The translations under genes were made by a program, and so were the position numbers. Source: Hennigella sp045599065 (GTDB lineage: Bacteria > Bacillota_I > Bacilli_A > Mycoplasmatales > Mycoplasmoidaceae). From it: 56,356 nucleotides of DNA. Below are positions 17,435 to 28,659 of this stretch, one piece after another. The stretch spans positions 1 to 56,356 of the forward strand of contig JAZRVJ010000007.1 of NCBI GenBank assembly GCA_045599065.1. The letters are read 5' to 3'. The notes under the pieces are model-generated. The model was not told the origin of the DNA, made no database searches, and saw only the letters and a list, made by a program, of their open reading frames with translations. Numbering within the stretch: the first letter of the stretch is position 1; the number at the start of each line of letters is the position of its first letter.

Positions 17435-20400
17435 TTAAACCTTTGCTACAAACGTAAATTGAATATCCCCTATAGTTAATTCAGGTGCCCCTTGATTATT
17501 GATGATAATATCAATAAAATTTGTGTCCTCTTTTGTTTCAATTTTTTTAGCATTTATTAGGTCTTGAATGACCATCGGTTCACCCTTATTAACTTCAATT
17601 GTTGAAGCAGAAAGATCAACAGTTACTCCACCAGATAAATCAAGTCTAAATGTAACCGGTTGGCCTTCAAGAATAACATCTGGGTTGTTTGAATCTCAAG
17701 TGATTCCTTCAGCTTGTGAATGACCTACAGCGTGAATAAGAGCAGTAGGTATATTTAAAATAGCTTTAGCGTTGTCAAATGTAGGTATGCTTCGTGAAGA
17801 TGAAAGTGTTCCTTTTGATTCATTATATTCAAGTGCTATTGTGTCATGGATGGTGCTTGGATCATTAATATCAACTATTTGCAAATTAAAGCCTGTTGTA
17901 ACATATCCGTGTGTTGCTTTTAGCTCCGCACCACTTATATCGAATAGGGGTTGAGTGCCTGAAGTTATTGTTTGAGCAACTTTTGGGGTTTTCCCTGTTA
18001 CAAATGCACTCTCATCAAAATTTGCTGTAAGTGCATAATCAACAGCTGGGGCTGGTACTCTCTTAAGAGTAACAGCAATAGCTGGAGTAGAAGTTTGTCA
18101 GATGTTACATCATCCAGGAATGGTAATGGCAAATTGGTTTCCATCATGAGTAAAGAATCATCCACCAACACCTGTTGCATCATAACTAATTGTTTTTCCA
18201 GCAACATTTATTTCTGTTAATTCAGTGCTCAAATCAATTTTTTCTGCTGTACTAGTCGAAATAGTAATGTCTTCGCCCTCAGACACGTTTGTTTGTTTAA
18301 TTGTTGGTTTAGCAAAGCATTCATCAGACTTACTTGTATCAATGCTGCTGCCTGAAACTTGAAGTCTTGTTTGAGAAGCTAAAATAACACTAATATCTCC
18401 TGTAACATACTTTCCAGGAATAGCAATGGTTGCTTGATTACCAGCTTCATCAGTTCATAAGCTTCAATCAACAATTGTTGTTTTATTTTTTCCATTAGAT
18501 TCAGAAATAGTAACATTCGTGTTTAATCTATCGATTGTGGATGGGGCTGCATTAAAATCTACAACAAAATTAAATTCTTGTCCTTCAACCGGTTTAGCTG
18601 CCTCTACACTTTTTATTCCATCATCATGTGTTTCCTCAAAATTAAGTCCTTCAGATTCACTACCACGAATTTCTCAATTAGCAAAGTTGAGTACTTCTTC
18701 AGTTGACATTCCAGCTATAAAATAGTCTTGCAAACTTTGTTCAAGGTTGTTGTTATTAATTGTTGGAGATTGTGGGTTTATATCCTTGAAATAGTCTACA
18801 TCAGCATAAACATTTTGAACATCCTCAGATGATCATGATGGAACTTTAATAAAACATTTTCCAGATTCATTAAGGAAAGAACCATCAAATATGCTTTCCT
18901 CACTTGTGTGCGAAAATATGCTTTTAATTACAGCAGATGCGTTATCGTTATTACCTATAGTAATTGTATTAGCTCCACTATCGTATGTGGCACCAAATAT
19001 AAAATTATCAAAAGTAATAGAAGTTAGGTGTTCAAGAGCAGCAAATGCTCCTTCTCCATAACGAATCGATGTAGGAGTCGAGTTAGGATTAACATTTTTA
19101 AATACAATATTGTATATGCCAGTGTTATCAAAGGCTTCTTTACCGATTGTTAATGTTTTTTCTCTACTATAGTCAATAACAAACTCTTGTGACTCTTGTT
19201 CTGCTTGTGTAGATGGATTGTCTCCAAAAGAACATAAGTTTCTATTCCCAGCAAAAGCTTTCTCGCCAATATTTGCTAATGAACTAGAATTGATATTAAT
19301 TCATTTTAATTTTGAAGTACCAGCAGAAAAGAATGCTTGAGATCCAATTGTTTCTGTTGCAGTTCCTAAACGAACATTTTCAAGATTTGATAAAACTTCT
19401 CCAGTTTCTTGATCATATAAGAAATTTTCAGGAATTGCAGCTATTGAACTTTCATAGAAATCAAGATCAGTGATGCTTCCTTTTATACTTTCGATTCCTG
19501 GATCTTTTCAAAAATCGGCGCTAAATGTTGCAGCTGTTTTAGGGAATTGAATAGCAGAATATTTTAAAAATTGTAAAGCTTGTTGCCCTTCTTTAGTTGT
19601 TCCCTTAACTTGACCATTTGAGTCAATGTCAAGATAATTTGAAGGAACTACAGTACAAATATCAAAATTTGATACTGGAGATCTTCCAACAATTCAATTT
19701 GGTTTTTGTGATCCCAAATAATCAATTTTAAGTTGTATAGATGAAGCAAAATCACTCAAAACATATCTAGATCCATATGTTGCTTCATCACATCCTAAAC
19801 TTGTCTTATCAAATTTACCAACAACAATGGTAAGCGGGTCTGAAGTTACTGTTGTAGGGTCAGGAAGAACACCCGAAAAACAAGCTTTACCTAATTTAAT
19901 ATTATTAATAGCTTCTTTGTTTGTCGCATCAAATAATTCTGATTCATTAACAAACATAGAGAAGTCTAATGTTCTTAATTTTTTACAACCCATAAAAGCA
20001 TAATCACTAATTGTTTCAAATCCTTTTGGGAATGGGAATGCAAGTAATTCTTCACATTGTGCAAAGGCATGATTACCAATAAATTTTAAGTCGCTTTGAC
20101 CGGCTATAGAGAAACTTACTTCTTTTGCTGATGATCCGTAGAATGAATAGTCCTCAATATTTTTAGTTGAGCTATCGATTACAATTTGCTTAACAAATGG
20201 TGCATTTAATCCTTTAAATGCATAAGATCCAATTGTTTCACATGCAGGAAGACACAATACACCTTCTTTAGCATATTCAGCAATTTCAGTCTTAGTTACA
20301 CCAGCCTTAAAACCTTTTAATACACCATTTTCGATATTAAATAGGTCTGTTCTTACTTCTGGTTGTTTTGGTTTGTTCACAGTTGCCATAACAACTGGTA

Positions 20401-20464
20401 CTACTGCTGCTGATAATGCTGATACAGCAACGATAGGAACGATTATTTGTTTTTTTAATTTCAT
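17435..20464 (-). CDS. BspA-like leucine-rich-repeat surface protein with C-terminal Ig-like modules
   Basis: This is a 1009-residue exported protein. I checked the frame codon by codon and found only TGA interruptions. The N-terminus (MKLKKQ plus a hydrophobic stretch to about residue 28) is a signal peptide without a clear lipobox Cys. Residues of about 45-480 hold BspA/LRR_5-type repeats (IGSYAFKGL, IEDYSFYGS, IGNHAFAQC, ISDYAFMGC, IGEKAFAGN). The C-terminal half holds beta-sandwich-like modules; two share the pattern Trp...GNQxxIxIPG (near residues 690 and 800). No membrane anchor is visible at the end. Likely roles are adhesion or host/protist contact. AAGGAG precedes the ATG. Confidence 0.85.
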
Positions 20465-20490
20465 AAAACTCCTTATTTTTATTTATGCTA

Positions 20491-20519
20491 CATATTATAT
20501 ATGAAATATATATAATATG
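20491..20519. promoter_or_regulatory. Palindrome over the promoter of the LRR gene
   Basis: Arms CATATTATATAT and ATATATAATATG are separated by GAAAT. The repeat includes the -10 box (20494-20499, minus strand) and extends upstream of it. It is a possible operator, or simply two opposed -10 boxes in AT-rich DNA. Confidence 0.4.
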
Positions 20520-20538
20520 CAAAATCTAAATAAGGCTC

Positions 20539-22095
20539 TTATTCTACTAATGTTCAATCAAAAAGTTTAATACCTTCTTCTATAGATAAATTGCTAAATA
20601 TCCAATTAAAGCCTGAATTTGTATCACTTAAGACTGATTCTTCCCTAGTTTCAGCAAGCAAGAACGCTGTTGTTTTATCTCATACACCACTTTGATCATC
20701 ATACTTAGGTAAAATAATGCTTCCATTTGTTCCTAAACCACTGAAAATATATGGGTTTTCCATTCAAATTCGCATTGAACAATCACTACTGTATTCAGCT
20801 GCCCCATCCAATACAATTTCAAGTTTAGAACAATCAATTGTTGTTAAATCTCCGGTAGCAAAGGCAAATTCACATATTTTTGCCACTTTAGATATTGCTG
20901 GCAACTTTATAGATTTAATTGCTTCACAACCATCAAAAGCACCCATTCCTATGTAAGTTACATTATCACAAAGTGATAATGTATTATCACCATTAGCAAA
21001 AGTTTTTAAATTTAAACACCCTACAAAAGCATGTTCACCTATACTTTCTAAACCACTCATATTATTTAAATTAATCATTTCAAATTTATTAAAAGCAAAT
21101 GCTCTTGCTCCTATGTCTTGAATCTTTTCAGGCGCTTCAAAAGTTACTGAGCTAATTTCTTCAGGAATGCTTCTAGATCATATGTTAGGGTCTTCGTCAC
21201 GAAAGGCGTCGTTGCTAACTGATGTAACTGTGTTAGGAATAATCATTTTTTCATCTTTAAATTCTTTTAGAATTTCTTCCTTCGTTACACCTGGTTTAAA
21301 TCCCTTAAGAACACTGCCTTCTATGTCTAGAACAGTTTCTTCTACATCAGGAACCATTATTCAATGATCTTTATCAAAAGTAAATTTTAGTATCTCACTA
21401 AACACTTTCTTCCAACCAAGTGCTAATTCTAAATCTTTAGCAAAAATTGTTCCTTTTTGTGGTTTGTTTAAAAAGACATCAGGACCTTTGAATAGGTCTC
21501 CGGGTATGTTATCAAATTGATCAACATGTATTTCTGATAATGAAACACAATTTTCAAAAGCTTTATCACCAACATATTCTAATTTGTTGGGAAAATCAAT
21601 TCTAGTAATTGCTTTATTAGAAGCGAATGCATCTTCACCTATTGTTCGGATATTTAGCGGCAGACTAATAGTAGAAAATTGAGCAAGTTTAAATGCCTCA
21701 TTGCCTATTTCAGAACATTTGGAATTTGTTTGAAAACTTAGCATTACAATTTCGGCTGGTATTGTAGATGAACCTGTGTCATTAACAAAAGCATCTGATG
21801 CAACTATTTGAACACCCTCTGGAATAATTAATTCTTTAGGAAATTCTTTTAGAATTTCTTCAATAGTTGCCTCATCCTTGAATCCATAACATACAGTTTG
21901 TCCTTGGTCATTTTTTTGAATATCCAAAACCGTATCTTTTTTAGGATTGTGACAAAATTTTAAAAGCAAGATTATGGCAACAATAACCAAAACACCCAAA
22001 ATAGAAAGAGAGATTGCCAGCGCATCTCTTACTTTTTTATTTTTAGGCTTCTTTTGTTTTGAAGTCTTTTTGGTTTTAGCTTTTTTATTAGCCAT
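20539..22095 (-). CDS. Membrane-anchored BspA-like leucine-rich-repeat protein
   Basis: The 518-residue protein begins with about 23 residues very rich in Lys, then one TM segment (about 25-47), so it is a type II membrane protein with an external C-terminus. Two LRR_5 blocks follow (IGNEAFKLA, IGEDAFASN, VGDKAFENC; then IGARAFAFN, IGEHAFVGC, IGMGAFDGC), each introduced by a similar unit (VLDIxxxxxG...F...EEILKEF), which suggests an internal duplication. It ends 75 bases before the other LRR gene and looks like a paralogue with a different anchoring mode. Function is unknown; ligand binding or adhesion is likely. Confidence 0.82.
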
Positions 22096-22132
22096 AAATA
22101 TAAGTTTAATTATATAGTTTTATAACATAAAA

Positions 22133-23629
22133 CTATATTTCCATTTCGTAACCGGAGCGATATTTCACACCAATTTTTGTCATTTTAGGTGGGAATTTTG
22201 TATGGATGATATATGAAATAACAAATATGATTGCCATGCACATTACAATAATTCCTGTTATAGAGTTAACACCATGGTTGGCTTTGACAAAGTCATCAAA
22301 AATTCAACCTGTTGCCATATCAAAGGCTCCGCCTTTAACGATATTGTTAAATATAGATGCTGCAGTAATTCCTAAAGCTAAACCGGTATTGAAAATTCCT
22401 ACTGGAGTAATAATCTTTACTTTATTAAATGTCTTGTTTAACATAATACCAATAATTACTGGCAGAATTAATCCATATGCTAAGCCGGCAATTGCATTTG
22501 TAGCAAAATAAACATAGGCGTTTATGAAAATACTTTTTTGTTCATTTTCTATTGTATTTAGGACTAAATACAATATATACATTAGTGAGCCCAAAACAAC
22601 TAAAATTCATTTGCTATTCTTTGCCTTCTTTTGCAAAGCAGCAGAAGAAATTGATACACCGGCCAATTGTCCAAAAGCAAACACAACCGATAAATATCCT
22701 TCCATGTATTTGGTTGAAACAGCTTCAGGAAGCGGGAACATGCCACCAGGATTAACTGTTGCTATTTCACCCAAATACACAAATTGTGTAACAGAAGAAG
22801 GTCCACCACAAATTCATCTTGTAAATCCTAAGCAAACAGCTACAATCCCAACTAAAATAACAACAGATCAATCTGCCTTTGTTTTAACTGGTTCCTTTAG
22901 TTTTAAATCATGATAAATAAGATTCTTGTTTTCTTTAACTAAAATAGTTAAAACTAATGAGATTGCAACAAAGATAATTGCTACCAACCATAAATATTTC
23001 ATTAGTTCAAGATAGTTAAGTGCGTTTTCGTAATAAATTTCTTTTTGTTCTGGTAAAAAACTACAAACAATAGACTTTATTCCACCAGTAATTAATTCTG
23101 CTAGTAGTGGCGGAATAGCCATAATAGATACTGTTCTAAAGATTTTTTTACCATGATGTTCTTCAGAGAACATCAAGTTAAATACACCAATAATTGATGC
23201 ACCTACACCAGTACCAATAGATTGAATGATATTAGTAGCTAATGATTGATAAAAAAACATTGGCATTAGTGTTGCAAATTGTATAGCTAATGAGATGTAT
23301 AAGACGTTTTTTCTAGATTTCATCTTATATGTAAAAACATCTGTTAGGGGTCTATAAACTAAACCAGCAATACCATAAATGGCTAGTGGTAGTCACAATA
23401 ATGTTCCACCGTCATGTGGTCAACCTATTACATTATTCATCGCAATATGCATTTGTCCAGTATATTCACGACACATTAAAGGTGCCATTCAATAAACAGT
23501 AAAAAGAATAAAAAGTAGGACATCATTTTTTGATCCCAATTTTAATCTTCAAATGTATATTCCAGAACCACCTATTAGGGCTGCTAAAACTATACAATTA
23601 ACTATTAAAGAAACAGTATCTGCATGCAT
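22133..23629 (-). CDS. Multi-spanning MFS-like transporter, paralogue 1
   Basis: The 498-residue protein has about 12 hydrophobic segments. It starts MHADTVSLIVNC and carries the conserved pieces WMAPLMCREYTGQMHIAM and KSRKNVLYISLAIQF between TM2 and TM4, both shared with the next gene upstream. It looks like a major-facilitator transporter, but I cannot name the substrate or a family. Several Trp are TGA-encoded. It follows its paralogue on the same strand with a 76-base gap. A nucleoside, peptide or organic-acid role would all be guesses. Confidence 0.7.
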
Positions 23630-23705
23630 AGTATTTATATTATTATAAATAACCTATTAAAATTACTTAATTTTAATAGAAAAACAATGTATTACTATAC
23701 ATTGA

Positions 23706-25154
23706 TTAATCATCCATATCGGTTTGATTTTTTACTCGGTTAACTAAGACTTTTTGTGGTGGGTGTTTTTTAGTAATGAAAAATGCTGAAGTAAACATAG
23801 CTCACATAACAATCATAGTAGCAATTACACAGCCCATAACGATTCAGTTTGCCTTGACAAAAGAATCTCAAACACCTGGATCAAATGGGTTTGTTCCACC
23901 AGCAAACAATACTTGTTTTAAGAAAGTGTTAAAGAACAAACTAGAAGTAATACCAATAGATAATCCTGTGTTATATAAGGTAATTGGTGTTATCTTGTTT
24001 GTCTTTGCAAAGAATTTATTCATTACTATACCTACAATCAAGTTGTAAGTCATGCCAAAGGCAAATCCGTTGATTATATTCATAGGAAGTCTTACCCACA
24101 CATTTAATGCTGATGCGGCAATAATTGCATAAACTATTCAAAGTCCTGATGCAATACTAAATATTGCTCATTTGTTAATTTTCTTAACGAGATAAAGTCC
24201 GGTAATAATGTTTGCTGCCATTTGTCCTATCGTAAAAATTACAGATAGATATCCCTCAAATCCAACTGTGTATCCTTGTTTACCAGATTGGTGTCAACCA
24301 ATAAATGAGAATTCAGATATAGTTGTTCCGCCAGATGTGCAAAATTTAATAAACGATGTGATTGCTGCTGCAAGAATTAATAATACAACAACAGCTCCAT
24401 CTCATTTATTATTAATGGGTTCTTTATATTCATTGTCCTTATAAAGTAGTGCAGTTTTTTCTTTTACAAAGAAAGTAGCAACTATTGTAGCTACAATACA
24501 AATCAAACCTAGTAGCCACATGTACTTAACTATACCTATATATTGTTCGGGTGTGTATTCTTGTGGTACAAAGCTTGTAACACAGCATTGCAAAACTGAT
24601 GAGAAAAATTCTGCTATTAAAGGAGGTAATGACAACAAGGAAACAGTAACAAACACTTTTCTTTTTGCATATTGCTCGTTAAACATTAAATTAAAAACTG
24701 CAATACCACTAGCACCGATTCCAACAGTAATAGATTGAATGATGTTTGTTGCGAAACATGGGTATGCAAGCATAGGGATAGCACCGATTGCTTGAATACC
24801 TAAAGCAATAAAAATAACATTTTTTCTTGACTTAAGTCTATGACTTAACAAGTCATTTAATGGTTTTCAAAACAAACCAATAATTCCATATACCGTTACA
24901 GGAACTCACATCAAACTGGATAATCACTCTTGACCAGGTAAGCCACTCATTGCTGTATGCATTTTAGATGTATATTCTCTCAAAAGCATTGGTGCAACCC
25001 AATAAAGTGTATAAATAATAAAAAGCAATCGATAGTTTTTGTCATCAAATTTAATTTTAAAAATTAATACACCAGAAACTACTAAAGATACAACTAAAAT
25101 AGATAGGTTAACACCTACTGCAATTATTTGATTTGTATCCAAAGCATTAATCAT
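23706..25154 (-). CDS. Multi-spanning MFS-like transporter, paralogue 2
   Basis: The 482-residue protein has about 12 TM segments and is clearly homologous to the protein at 22133-23629: WVAPMLLREYTSKMHTAM and KSRKNVIFIALGIQ are near copies, as are the FATNIIQSI and GVFNLMF/AVFNLMF regions. The pair is a tandem duplication that has diverged. ATG 25154 was chosen because an upstream TTG adds only three residues. It is transcribed divergently from fumC, which raises the possibility that it carries an organic acid, but the sequence does not show this. Confidence 0.7.
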
Positions 25155-25184
25155 TTTAAACAAGTTAGTAATATTATAATTTCG

Positions 25185-25207
25185 TTTTAATTATTTTATA
25201 ATTAAAA
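25185..25207. promoter_or_regulatory. fumC promoter with perfect inverted repeat
   Basis: TATAAT (25197-25202) lies nine bases before ATG 25212. Arms TTTTAATTAT and ATAATTAAAA, separated by TTT, overlap this -10 box. It is AT-only sequence, so operator function is uncertain. Confidence 0.4.
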
Positions 25208-25211
25208 GGTT

Positions 25212-26582
25212 ATGAAAATGAAAATGATGAAGGATACGCTAGGCACCATAGCAGTTCCTGCAAACGTATATTGAGGTGCACAAACTCAAAGAAGTAAACA
25301 AAACTTTACTATCTCTGATGAAAAAATGCCTAAGCAATTAATTAAATGTATTACATACATTAAAAAAGCTTGTGCTATTGCAAATGCAAAAGCTAAAAAA
25401 TTAGATGCTACTAAATCAAAAGCAATTGTTAAAGTTTGTGATGAAGTTTTAGCTGGTAAACTAGACAAAAACTTCCCATTGTCAATTTGACAAACAGGAA
25501 GTGGTACACAAACTAACATGAATGTTAATGAAGTAGTCGCTTACAGAGCAAACTACTTAGCTAAGAAGGAAAAATTCATTCACCCTAATGATCATGTTAA
25601 TATGTCTCAAAGTAGTAATGATGTTTTCCCAACAGCCATGCACTTGGTTGTTGCTACATTAACTAAGGAAAAACTAATCCCTAACTTAGATAAGTTAATT
25701 AAAGCTTTTAAAGTATTAGTTAAGAAATACTGAAAGATTATCAAAGTAGGTAGAACACACCTACAAGATGCAACTCCTGTAAGATTAGGACAAGAAATCT
25801 CTGCTTGAGTAGCAATGCTTGAAAACTCAAGAGAAATGATTATTGATGCATCTAAATATGTAAATAGACTATGTATTGGTGGTACTGCTGTTGGTACAGG
25901 TCTAAACACTCCAAAAGGTTTTGATAAATCAGTTTGTGCTGAATTATCTAAAATGATTGGAATTAAATTTAGTCCACTACCAAACAAATTCCATGGTTTA
26001 AGCTCAAAGGATAGTATTAGTCACTTCCACTCAACACTTAAAGTGTTAGCTGAAAGTTTAATCAAAATTGCTAACGATGTAAGATTCTTAGCTTCTGGTC
26101 CAAACTGTGGTATTGGTGAAATAATTATTCCTTCTAATGAACCAGGAAGCTCAATTATGCCAGGTAAGGTAAACCCTACTCAATGTGAAGCTATGATGAT
26201 GTTATCTATTCAAGTAATAGGTAATGACACAGCAGTAGCATTAGGTAATGCCATGGGTAACTACCAACTTAACACATTCATGCCAATGATGATCTACAAC
26301 ATCAACCAATCTATTAATTTATTAGCTGATGGTATGGACTCATTCACAAGAAAGTGTGTAGTAGGTATAAAACCTAACTTAAAGAAAATTGAATTTAACC
26401 TATATAGAGACTTAATGTTAGTTACAGCTCTAAATGTTAAGATTGGTTATGAAAAAGCTGCTGATATCTCCAAATTAGCACAAAAAGAATCAATCACTTT
26501 AAAAGAAGCTGCTAAGAAACTAGGATACTTATCTGAAAAGGAATTCAATAAGATTGTAGTTCCAAGCAAGATGGTTGGATAA
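25212..26582 (+). CDS. fumC: Class II fumarase
   Basis: FumC interconverts fumarate and malate. The protein is 456 residues, the usual length. The active-site elements are those of true fumarases: GSGTQTNMNVNE (96-107), SQSSND (132-137), GRTHLQDATP, and NEPGSSIMPGKVNPTQCE with the catalytic Ser loop and Lys/Asn. The C-terminal LMLVTALN and YLSEKEF also match. Four TGA-encoded Trp are used. It is divergent from the transporter pair and convergent with the Lnt-like gene, sharing a terminator. It can feed malate to the malic enzyme encoded nearby. Confidence 0.93.
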
Positions 26583-26599
26583 GATCTAATCTAAAGAAA

Positions 26600-26632
26600 A
26601 AAACCAAGTTATTTGCTTGGTTTTCTTTTTTT
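26600..26632. terminator. Terminator shared by fumC and the Lnt-like gene
   Basis: Arms AAAACCAAG and CTTGGTTTT have the stop codon of the Lnt-like gene in the loop. T runs follow on both strands. Confidence 0.8.
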
Positions 26633-28099
26633 ATCTTTTAAGTTTAGAACACCTGATGTTATTAATACTCCAGCTAACCCGGCAGGATAGAAATAATCGA
26701 TGAAGTAGTTCAATCAAGGATATAAAGCAAATCCTCTTTTAGCAGGCATATCGAAAATATGTAATTCTGGTGGTGTTCTTTCTTCTTCTGATCTAAAATA
26801 GTTTTCATACACTCTTCCTTTATAGTCGCATGCTAATGTTCATCCGCCCTCAGTTACCTTAACAAAGTTACATCCTGTTTCTATTCCTCTAAACGCATTA
26901 ACATCTGATCTATACATACCAAATGATGGATTGTCTCAGCTTGGGGCAAATAATACATCTACACCCAATCTACCTGCTTGTGCAGATACCTCGGGAAATT
27001 CAAGATCATAACAAATTACTGCACCAACTCTGCATTTTGTTCTGCCAATAGTAAGATCTCAATATTTAACTCCGTCACCTGGTGTTCTTGCACCTTCGGT
27101 TGGAAAGAATGGTCTTTGTTTTCTATAAATTTTTCTTATTTCTCCGTTTATGACAAACCATACTTCGTTATAATTTTTCCCTTTTTCAGTTCTATTGTCG
27201 TTTTCTACAGGAAGTAAAACTAATAAATTTCTATACTCATTAGTTAGATTTTTTATTGTAGTTTGAAGATTTGTGTATTGCAAGTCATTAGCAGGGTTAA
27301 AACACAATTCTGGATAAACCAAAACATTTGCATTTTCTTCGCTTGCCTTTTGAACATCTGCTGTAATTTGACTTTCCCAAGTGGTAGAATGTTGAAATCC
27401 AAAATATTCACTGGTGGCTACTTTAATCATTTGACTTGTTGCAGGTATAGCTTGTGTAATACCAGAATATAAACCTGAAAATCCTAATGTTGAAGCAGAA
27501 ATAACTAGTTGTTTCCAATTCTTATGAATATCTGTTAAGAAACTAGTTAAGGCAGAACCAAAATAAACAATAATAAATGTTAGAAAATGGATTCCAAACA
27601 TTGCCAAAACTGATACTGCTTGTAAAATTTGACATAAAGCATAACCTAATGATAGATATGTTCCAGCTAATGTTAATCCTAAAATAATGTCTATTGTTAA
27701 TCATGTTAAAGGAAACATGAAACTAAACAATATTGGTCTTCTAGTTTCAAAGAATTTTTGATAAACAACTTTATCAAATATATAAGGTAAGAATGATGCA
27801 AGCGCTGCAATAAAGTTGATAGGCATAGCTCAAACCTTTGTTACAGGATTGTCTAAAAACATTCTATAAAAGGCTACACAACAACCACCAAATAAACCAA
27901 CTAGGGTTAATGGAATACCAATATATCACTTAACTCTTCTATTAAAGAATAAGAAACAAAAGGGAAAAATAAAAGCACAGAAGAACATGTTGAATGTAAA
28001 TCTGCTAAAGCAACATGTCACAAAACCAACAGCAAAAGCTAATCATGTAAATAGATGGTGTTGCCAATTTTTCTTTTGTGTTTTTTGCTTCTTTTTCAT
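26609..28099 (-). CDS. Apolipoprotein N-acyltransferase-like membrane nitrilase (Lnt-like)
   Basis: Lnt adds a third fatty acid to lipoproteins using a nitrilase-type domain outside the membrane. The 496-residue protein has a basic N-terminus, about six TM segments (to about residue 210), then a carbon-nitrogen hydrolase domain with the triad Glu (LVYPELCF), Lys (YRKQRPFFPTEG) and Cys (GAVICYDLEFPE). A final hydrophobic segment lies near the C-terminus (YFIDYFYPAGLAGVL). This layout matches proteobacterial Lnt. Many surface lipoproteins in this window are possible substrates. Mollicute lipoproteins are known to be N-acylated, but the enzyme is not standard, so the activity is inferred. Confidence 0.75.
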
Positions 28100-28120
28100 A
28101 ATCCTTATTATATAAAAGAA

Positions 28121-28141
28121 AAAGAACCTTTGAGGTTCTTT
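28121..28141 (-). terminator. Terminator of the dipeptidase-permease-malic enzyme operon
   Basis: Arms AAAGAACCT and AGGTTCTTT enclose a TTG loop, followed on the minus strand by TTCTTTT. Confidence 0.75.
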
Positions 28142-28144
28142 AAT

Positions 28145-28651
28145 CTATTCTGGTTTTTTTGCTTCGTGAATAAGTTTAAGTGTTTCAGTTTTTTCTCATA
28201 GCAATTCAGGTTCTTCACCTTCTATATAAGGAATAGAATAACCCTTAACCGAAATAGGCATAGTTATTGTGTCGCCCTCTACAAAATTGACACCGGCAGG
28301 CATAGCACTAGGTGATAATACTAGATAAAACACAGCTCTAACAACTGGATTTAATTCTAGTTTAGCCATATCTTGTGTTTCTCATCTAAAACCATTAAAA
28401 GATTTTGGATATGTTGCCTTATCATAATCAATATCTATTTTGATCGTGTTTTGTTCAGGCATATAATCATAAAATCTAAAAGCCAACTGTCTAGGTGAAA
28501 TTTTACCTAGGCGGATTTCTCCAAAATCTTCACGTTGAATCTTGTGTGTGATAAAAGGATTATTTTCACCGCAGTTTGTTAATGTCAATAATGGGGCAGC
28601 CAAAGCGGCTGTAGACATTATTGGTAATACTAACTTAAACTTATTTCTCAT
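28145..28651 (-). CDS. Secreted lipoprotein at the end of the catabolic operon
   Basis: The 168-residue protein has a signal peptide with lipobox LTLTNC near residue 27. The mature part is beta-rich (IRLGKISPRQLAFRFYDY, FVEGDTITMPISVKGY) with no known domain. It starts nine bases after the malic enzyme stop and ends before a terminator, so it belongs to the same operon as the dipeptidases and permease. It may be a substrate-binding or surface accessory protein, but nothing in the sequence proves that. Confidence 0.75.
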
Positions 28652-28659
28652 AATTTTTC

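Noticed and set aside
17435..20464. Several short plus-strand ORFs opposite the LRR protein (for example 17972-18220)
   Set aside because: They are antisense shadows with low-complexity Ser/Cys composition and no start signals, while the minus-strand frame is continuous for 1009 codons.
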